A stretch of DNA of 64,000 nucleotides from assembly GCA_007859745.1 (NCBI GenBank), contig SMLU01000005.1, positions 1-64,000 on the forward strand, written 5' to 3'. Each line of letters starts with the position of its first letter. Within the stretch, counting starts at the first letter, position 1. Shown here piece by piece: positions 60,578 through 64,000 of this stretch. Position numbers and translations under genes: made by a program. The notes below the pieces were generated by a model that was not told where the DNA came from, did not search any database, and was given only the letters and a program-made list of their open reading frames with translations. The DNA comes from Phycisphaerae bacterium RAS1. GTDB lineage: Bacteria; Planctomycetota; Phycisphaerae; UBA1845; Fen-1342.

Positions 60578-63214
60578 ATGCGATTGTGGATACTGAGCTT
60601 AGCGCTTATCGGCGGACTCGCGCTCACCGCTTGTGACCGCCTCGCCGGGCTGGGCGACCCACTCAGCACGACGTCAGACGCCACAACGTTCGCTTCGGTC
60701 GCACGAATCGCGCCGACGCTCAACAACGGCGACGTTGTCGATGCACGGATTCGCGTTCATTTTCGGAACCTGTCAAAGCTGACCGGCAGCGCCACGGTGA
60801 CCATGCGGACCGCGGGCGAGCAGACCCGATTCGCGCGCCGCACCATTTTGGGCGAGAGTTCCGACGTGGTTATCGGCCCGGACCGCACGGACAGCGTGAC
60901 GGTTGAAATTGCGCTCAACTCCAAGCCCGCACGATCGCTTCCGCAGCGCGTGCTGCGGCTGGGAGCGGATTTCAAGAACGGCGATGTCATCGAAATCGTC
61001 ATTCCCCTCCAGCCGGAAGACGACACCGGCCAGGACATCCCCGGCAACGACAACAACAGCAACGACAATAACGCCAACGGAAACACGAACGACAATAACG
61101 GCAACGACAACAACTCGAACGATAACGGCACGCCGGACGTGCTCGCCGTCGCGCTGCTCGGCCTCGACGACCACCGTCGCGTGAACATCGGCGACGAGGT
61201 GGATTTTTCAGTCGCGGTCTCCGGCTTCGCCGCCGACGTTCGCGTCAACGTGCTGGCCGACGGCGACGCCGTCGATAACAACGGGAATGAAGTGGAGGTT
61301 GCGTCAGACCTTGCCGCAGCCGCGGAATTGCCGATCCTCTGGGTCGTTCCGGAACTGGCGCCCGGTGCGTACCGGATCGTCGCCCGGGCTGCCGGGGAGG
61401 CGGGCGAGGCCAAGACGCAGACTGATGTTGGGGCGATCCTGGTGAACAGTAAGCCGACGCTGCTGTTGGACGCGCCGCTTGACGGGCTGCTGGTGACGCG
61501 CGGCCGCGTCTTCACGATCGGATGGGCCGGACAGGATGATGATGACGACGCCGTGATTCGGCTCTTCATCGATGTCGACGGCGAGCTGAACGGCAACGAG
61601 ATCCCGCTCCGCGACAACATCTCCGAGGATGCCGAGGAGGATAACTCGCTCGTGGTCGACACGTCCGACCTGCCGATCGGCGACTATCGCGTCGGCGGCG
61701 TCATCAGCGATCCGCTGACCGACGTGGTCCAGTACGGCGGGCGCGTCTGCATCACGAATCGCCTGGTCGGGCGACACACGCCGGCGTCGCTGCTGGCGGG
61801 TGAATTCGTCACGATCGTCGCGGGCGCGGCGAATCAGAGCCTGGGCACGGCGATCGACATCGGCAGCGACGTTGATGGCGACGGAAAAGCCGACGTGTTG
61901 ATTTCGGATCTGCTGAGCGACTCGACCGGCCGGCCGAGCACCGCGTCGGTTTACTATCACGAACAGGCGGGTGATTGGCCGGCGACGTTTGATATTGCTG
62001 ACGCTCGGCTCCGCATCGTGCAGGAAGCTTCGAATTCGCAGACGGGGGCGCGCCTGGCGCTGCTGCCGTCCATCGACGGGGACGGTTACGGCGAGATGCT
62101 TATCGGCGCGCCGCTTCTCGAGAGCGGTGGATACGCCGCCGGCCGCGCGTACGTGCTCAACGGCCGTGCCGTTCGAAACCGCGGGTTGCTCGACCTGGCG
62201 GAGGTGGCGTCGCCGCTGGGGACGTACCTTGACGGCACGGATTACGAGCAGGCCGGGCTGGACGTGGCCGGCGTCGGCGACGTGGACGGCGACGGAGTAC
62301 AGGACTACGCCGTTGGATCGATCGGCCTGGACGGTGCGGGCGGCGTCACGGTGATCCGCGGCGGCGCGATTCCGCAGGAAGGCTATCTCGGCCAGCGCGG
62401 CACGCGCATCTTCGGCAGCCGGTATGGCAGTGCACTGGGCTGGGCCATTCGCCGCGTGCCGGATGTGAACGCCAGCAGCCAGGATGAGTTCGTGATCGGC
62501 GCTCCCGGCGACGGCCTGGTCCGTGGAGGCTCAACCGGGCCGGGCATCGTCTATTTCGTGTGGGGTCACGGCGGGCTCTTCACGGATTTCCCCCAAGGCT
62601 TCAGCGTCGGCAACCTGGGCGACAATCCGCCGGGACGGCTGTTCGTCGGCGAGAACGACGGCGATCTGGCCGGCTACGCATTGGCGGTGGGCGATGTCGA
62701 TGACGACGGCCTGATCGACCTGGTCATCGGCGCGCCGGGATATGACGGCGCCCGTGGCCGCGTTTACCTGGTTTCGAACGCCGGGAACCCCGAGCTGCCG
62801 TTCATCGTTTCGCTGGCCGACGTCGGCGGCGCCGTGAGCGGCGCGGTTTTCGAAGGGCTTTCGGGCGGAGATCAGTTCGGCGCCGCGCTGGGCGTGCTGC
62901 ACGACTTCGACGGCGATGGAAAGCGTGATCTGGCCGCCGGCAGCCCGGGCGCAGAGTCCGGACGAGGCGTGCTCCGCCTGGTCTACGGCGAAAAGAAGCT
63001 GAGCGGCGCGCCCGACCTGGCCCGGCTGGGCACCTGCGACCTCCCGGGACTGGAGCTGGTCGGACAGAACGCCCTGGATGCCCTCGGCCTCAGCATCAGC
63101 GGCGGCGACGGGGACGTGAACGGCGACGGCCGCAGCGACCTGGCGGTCGGCGCGCCGGGATTCAACGCCACCGGCCGGGCGTATGTTGTTTTCGGCAAGG
63201 CGGGCGACGAGTAG
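60578..63214 (+). CDS. FG-GAP lipoprotein fused to a lipoprotein-family A-like domain
   Basis: 878 residues from ATG 60578. Lipobox: ALTAC. Residues ~20-150 resemble the small lipoproteins at 3469-8343 (DARIRVHFRNLSKLTGSATVTM). A linker of Asn/Asp/Gly follows (about 154-184), then two Ig-like segments (GNEVEVASDL; GNEIPLRDNISED) matching the 4631 protein, then FG-GAP repeats DVDGDGKADVLISD (431), DVDGDGVQDYAVGS (568), DVDDDGLIDLVIGAPG (707), DFDGDGKRDLAAGSPG (777), DVNGDGRSDLAVGAPG (846). Probably a calcium-binding surface propeller; ligand unknown. Confidence 0.85.
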   Translation: MRLWILSLALIGGLALTACDRLAGLGDPLSTTSDATTFASVARIAPTLNNGDVVDARIRVHFRNLSKLTGSATVTMRTAGEQTRFARRTILGESSDVVIGPDRTDSVTVEIALNSKPARSLPQRVLRLGADFKNGDVIEIVIPLQPEDDTGQDIPGNDNNSNDNNANGNTNDNNGNDNNSNDNGTPDVLAVALLGLDDHRRVNIGDEVDFSVAVSGFAADVRVNVLADGDAVDNNGNEVEVASDLAAAAELPILWVVPELAPGAYRIVARAAGEAGEAKTQTDVGAILVNSKPTLLLDAPLDGLLVTRGRVFTIGWAGQDDDDDAVIRLFIDVDGELNGNEIPLRDNISEDAEEDNSLVVDTSDLPIGDYRVGGVISDPLTDVVQYGGRVCITNRLVGRHTPASLLAGEFVTIVAGAANQSLGTAIDIGSDVDGDGKADVLISDLLSDSTGRPSTASVYYHEQAGDWPATFDIADARLRIVQEASNSQTGARLALLPSIDGDGYGEMLIGAPLLESGGYAAGRAYVLNGRAVRNRGLLDLAEVASPLGTYLDGTDYEQAGLDVAGVGDVDGDGVQDYAVGSIGLDGAGGVTVIRGGAIPQEGYLGQRGTRIFGSRYGSALGWAIRRVPDVNASSQDEFVIGAPGDGLVRGGSTGPGIVYFVWGHGGLFTDFPQGFSVGNLGDNPPGRLFVGENDGDLAGYALAVGDVDDDGLIDLVIGAPGYDGARGRVYLVSNAGNPELPFIVSLADVGGAVSGAVFEGLSGGDQFGAALGVLHDFDGDGKRDLAAGSPGAESGRGVLRLVYGEKKLSGAPDLARLGTCDLPGLELVGQNALDALGLSISGGDGDVNGDGRSDLAVGAPGFNATGRAYVVFGKAGDE

Positions 63215-63250
63215 GGGCGCTGGACAAATCGCGGCCGGCGCGGCATAATG

Positions 63251-63277
63251 AGAAACGCTAGAGAATATCGCGTTTCT
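63251..63277 (+). promoter_or_regulatory. Inverted repeat in the leader of 63298
   Basis: AGAAACGC (63251-63258) pairs with GCGTTTCT (63270-63277) 21 nt before ATG 63298, with CATAAT (63244-63249) just before as a possible -10. Could be an operator or a leader hairpin. Confidence 0.4.
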
Positions 63278-63297
63278 TGACCGCAAGGAGTCCGCCG

Positions 63298-63621
63298 ATG
63301 GCCAAGCGCAGGCCCCAGATCAACTTCCAGGTCGATGAGGCCATGAAGATGCTGTACGAGGAGGCCCGCGCCCAGGGTCACTGGGTCACGCGCTTTTGCG
63401 CCGCCGGGTTCCTGGCCGTCGTCGAAGACCCGGCCCTGCGGCATCGCGCGATTCAGCGGCTGCGCGACTGGGAGGCCCAGTTCGAGCACGCGTCGCCGAA
63501 GCAGATTCGCGCGTTCGTCGAGGGCGCGGCAGCCGCAATGCAAGCTCCCGCTCAAGGTAATCGGCCAGCCCGCAAAGCTCCGCCTCCGCGAAAAAGGGCA
63601 AGACGGTCTGAATCCGAATGA
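63298..63621 (+). CDS. Small basic protein, unknown
   Basis: 107 residues from ATG 63298, with AAGGAG upstream. N-terminus PQINFQVDEAMKMLYEEARA could be a ribbon-helix-helix-like strand and helix, followed by AAGFLAVVEDPALRHRAIQR and a tail very rich in Arg, Lys and Pro (KAPPPRKRARR), suggesting nucleic-acid binding. No family assigned. Confidence 0.55.
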   Translation: MAKRRPQINFQVDEAMKMLYEEARAQGHWVTRFCAAGFLAVVEDPALRHRAIQRLRDWEAQFEHASPKQIRAFVEGAAAAMQAPAQGNRPARKAPPPRKRARRSESE

Positions 63622-64000
63622 CCTGCCGCTGGCTCTGAACGTCCGCTCGATCCCGTACACCGATCATGGCGCACTCCTTCGCGGCGGCCGCTGGCTGCGC
63701 TGTTGCATCGCGGCCAGGCCGCCTGTCATGATTCCCCGCGGATGGCTCGCCGTCCGTGGCGTCCGATTCCCTGGCCAGCCGATCCGCCGTACGAGGTGGC
63801 ATCCGTCACGCCGAATTCACCTCATTGTACGGTTTTAGTTCGTATCTTCAAGTGAAATTCCTGAGGTTCCCGGGATGGCGCTGGTTCATGCCAGTCCCGT
63901 TTGCTCGCAGGCGTTCAATGCTCGTAATCGGCCGTTTCTGCCGGAGATCACTCCGGGCAAACACCTTAATCCGAGGTTTAGGCCGTTCATGGACTCGCCC
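63622..64000. other. Last 379 bases, no confident gene
   Basis: An open frame from ATG 63875 runs off the end of the window (42 codons, MALVHASPVCSQAFNARNRP), but has no SD and no recognisable motif. The 63622-63820 part is antisense-open only as a GC-rich shadow. Base composition falls near 63830-63860. Confidence 0.35.

Overview
The window is 64 kb of high-GC, gene-dense bacterial chromosome, most likely from a planctomycete of the Phycisphaerae type. This is inferred from gene content, because no rRNA or tRNA lies in the window. The supporting content is: secreted proteins ending in GDLNCDG...DINxFV dockerin-like tails, large FG-GAP lipoproteins, DUF1573 and TPR proteins, a futalosine-pathway menaquinone gene (mqnE), an LL-diaminopimelate-type aminotransferase, frequent GTG/TTG starts, and very many small palindromic intergenic repeats. 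There is no CRISPR array, prophage, IS element or transposase.

Layout. 156-722 is a TlpA/thioredoxin-like protein whose first catalytic Cys codon is UGA, with a hairpin that fits a bacterial SECIS element; it is the best candidate for something new here. 910-3278 holds mqnE, a small membrane protein and apt. 3469-9899 is a secreted-protein block: three small lipoproteins, a 951-residue FG-GAP lipoprotein and a PKD-type anchored protein. 10043-18081 is housekeeping: GNAT, DUF72, hydrolase, an orphan terminase-like protein, flavin reductase, folK and a dapL-type aminotransferase. 18298-21412 is a BlaI repressor and M56 metalloprotease pair with a visible operator and a terminator hairpin; the protease carries EF-hands instead of a beta-lactam sensor. 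21456-24154 is a three-gene secreted-protein operon (minus strand). 24355-27264 is a glycosyltransferase plus an HldE-like protein with reversed domain order. 27476-35923 is a carbohydrate module: a fused binding-protein/permease, a second permease, a GH13 amylase and MalQ, with a four-helix-bundle gene inserted in the transporter operon. 36408-38721 is a dockerin-tailed S8 protease and a VOC protein. 39233-45148 is a Tad pilus core (tadZ-tadA-tadB-tadC) followed by a PilZ-receiver protein. 45219-53878 has a MATE pump, a thioredoxin-fold/TPR protein, a glycogen-synthase-like enzyme, rpsT, a TPR protein and a GH20-like enzyme. 53879-57054 is a secreted-protein cassette with two disrupted genes. 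57055-63621 has a CapD/FlaA1-type sugar-nucleotide enzyme, a secreted helical-repeat protein, a second FG-GAP lipoprotein and a small basic protein.

How it fits together. The amylase, transporter, MalQ and glycogen-synthase genes suggest alpha-glucan capture, import and storage. The Tad core with a PilZ-receiver protein suggests regulated surface attachment. The 60578 protein fuses the small-lipoprotein domain type of 3469-8343 to the FG-GAP module of 4631, which argues that those separate proteins act together at the cell surface.

A recurring theme is palindromic repeat DNA. At least seven copies of one paired-inverted-repeat element, plus several other families, sit between genes. Some families have entered coding frames (mqnE in three places, and the HldE-like C-terminus) or supply stop codons and terminator-like hairpins.
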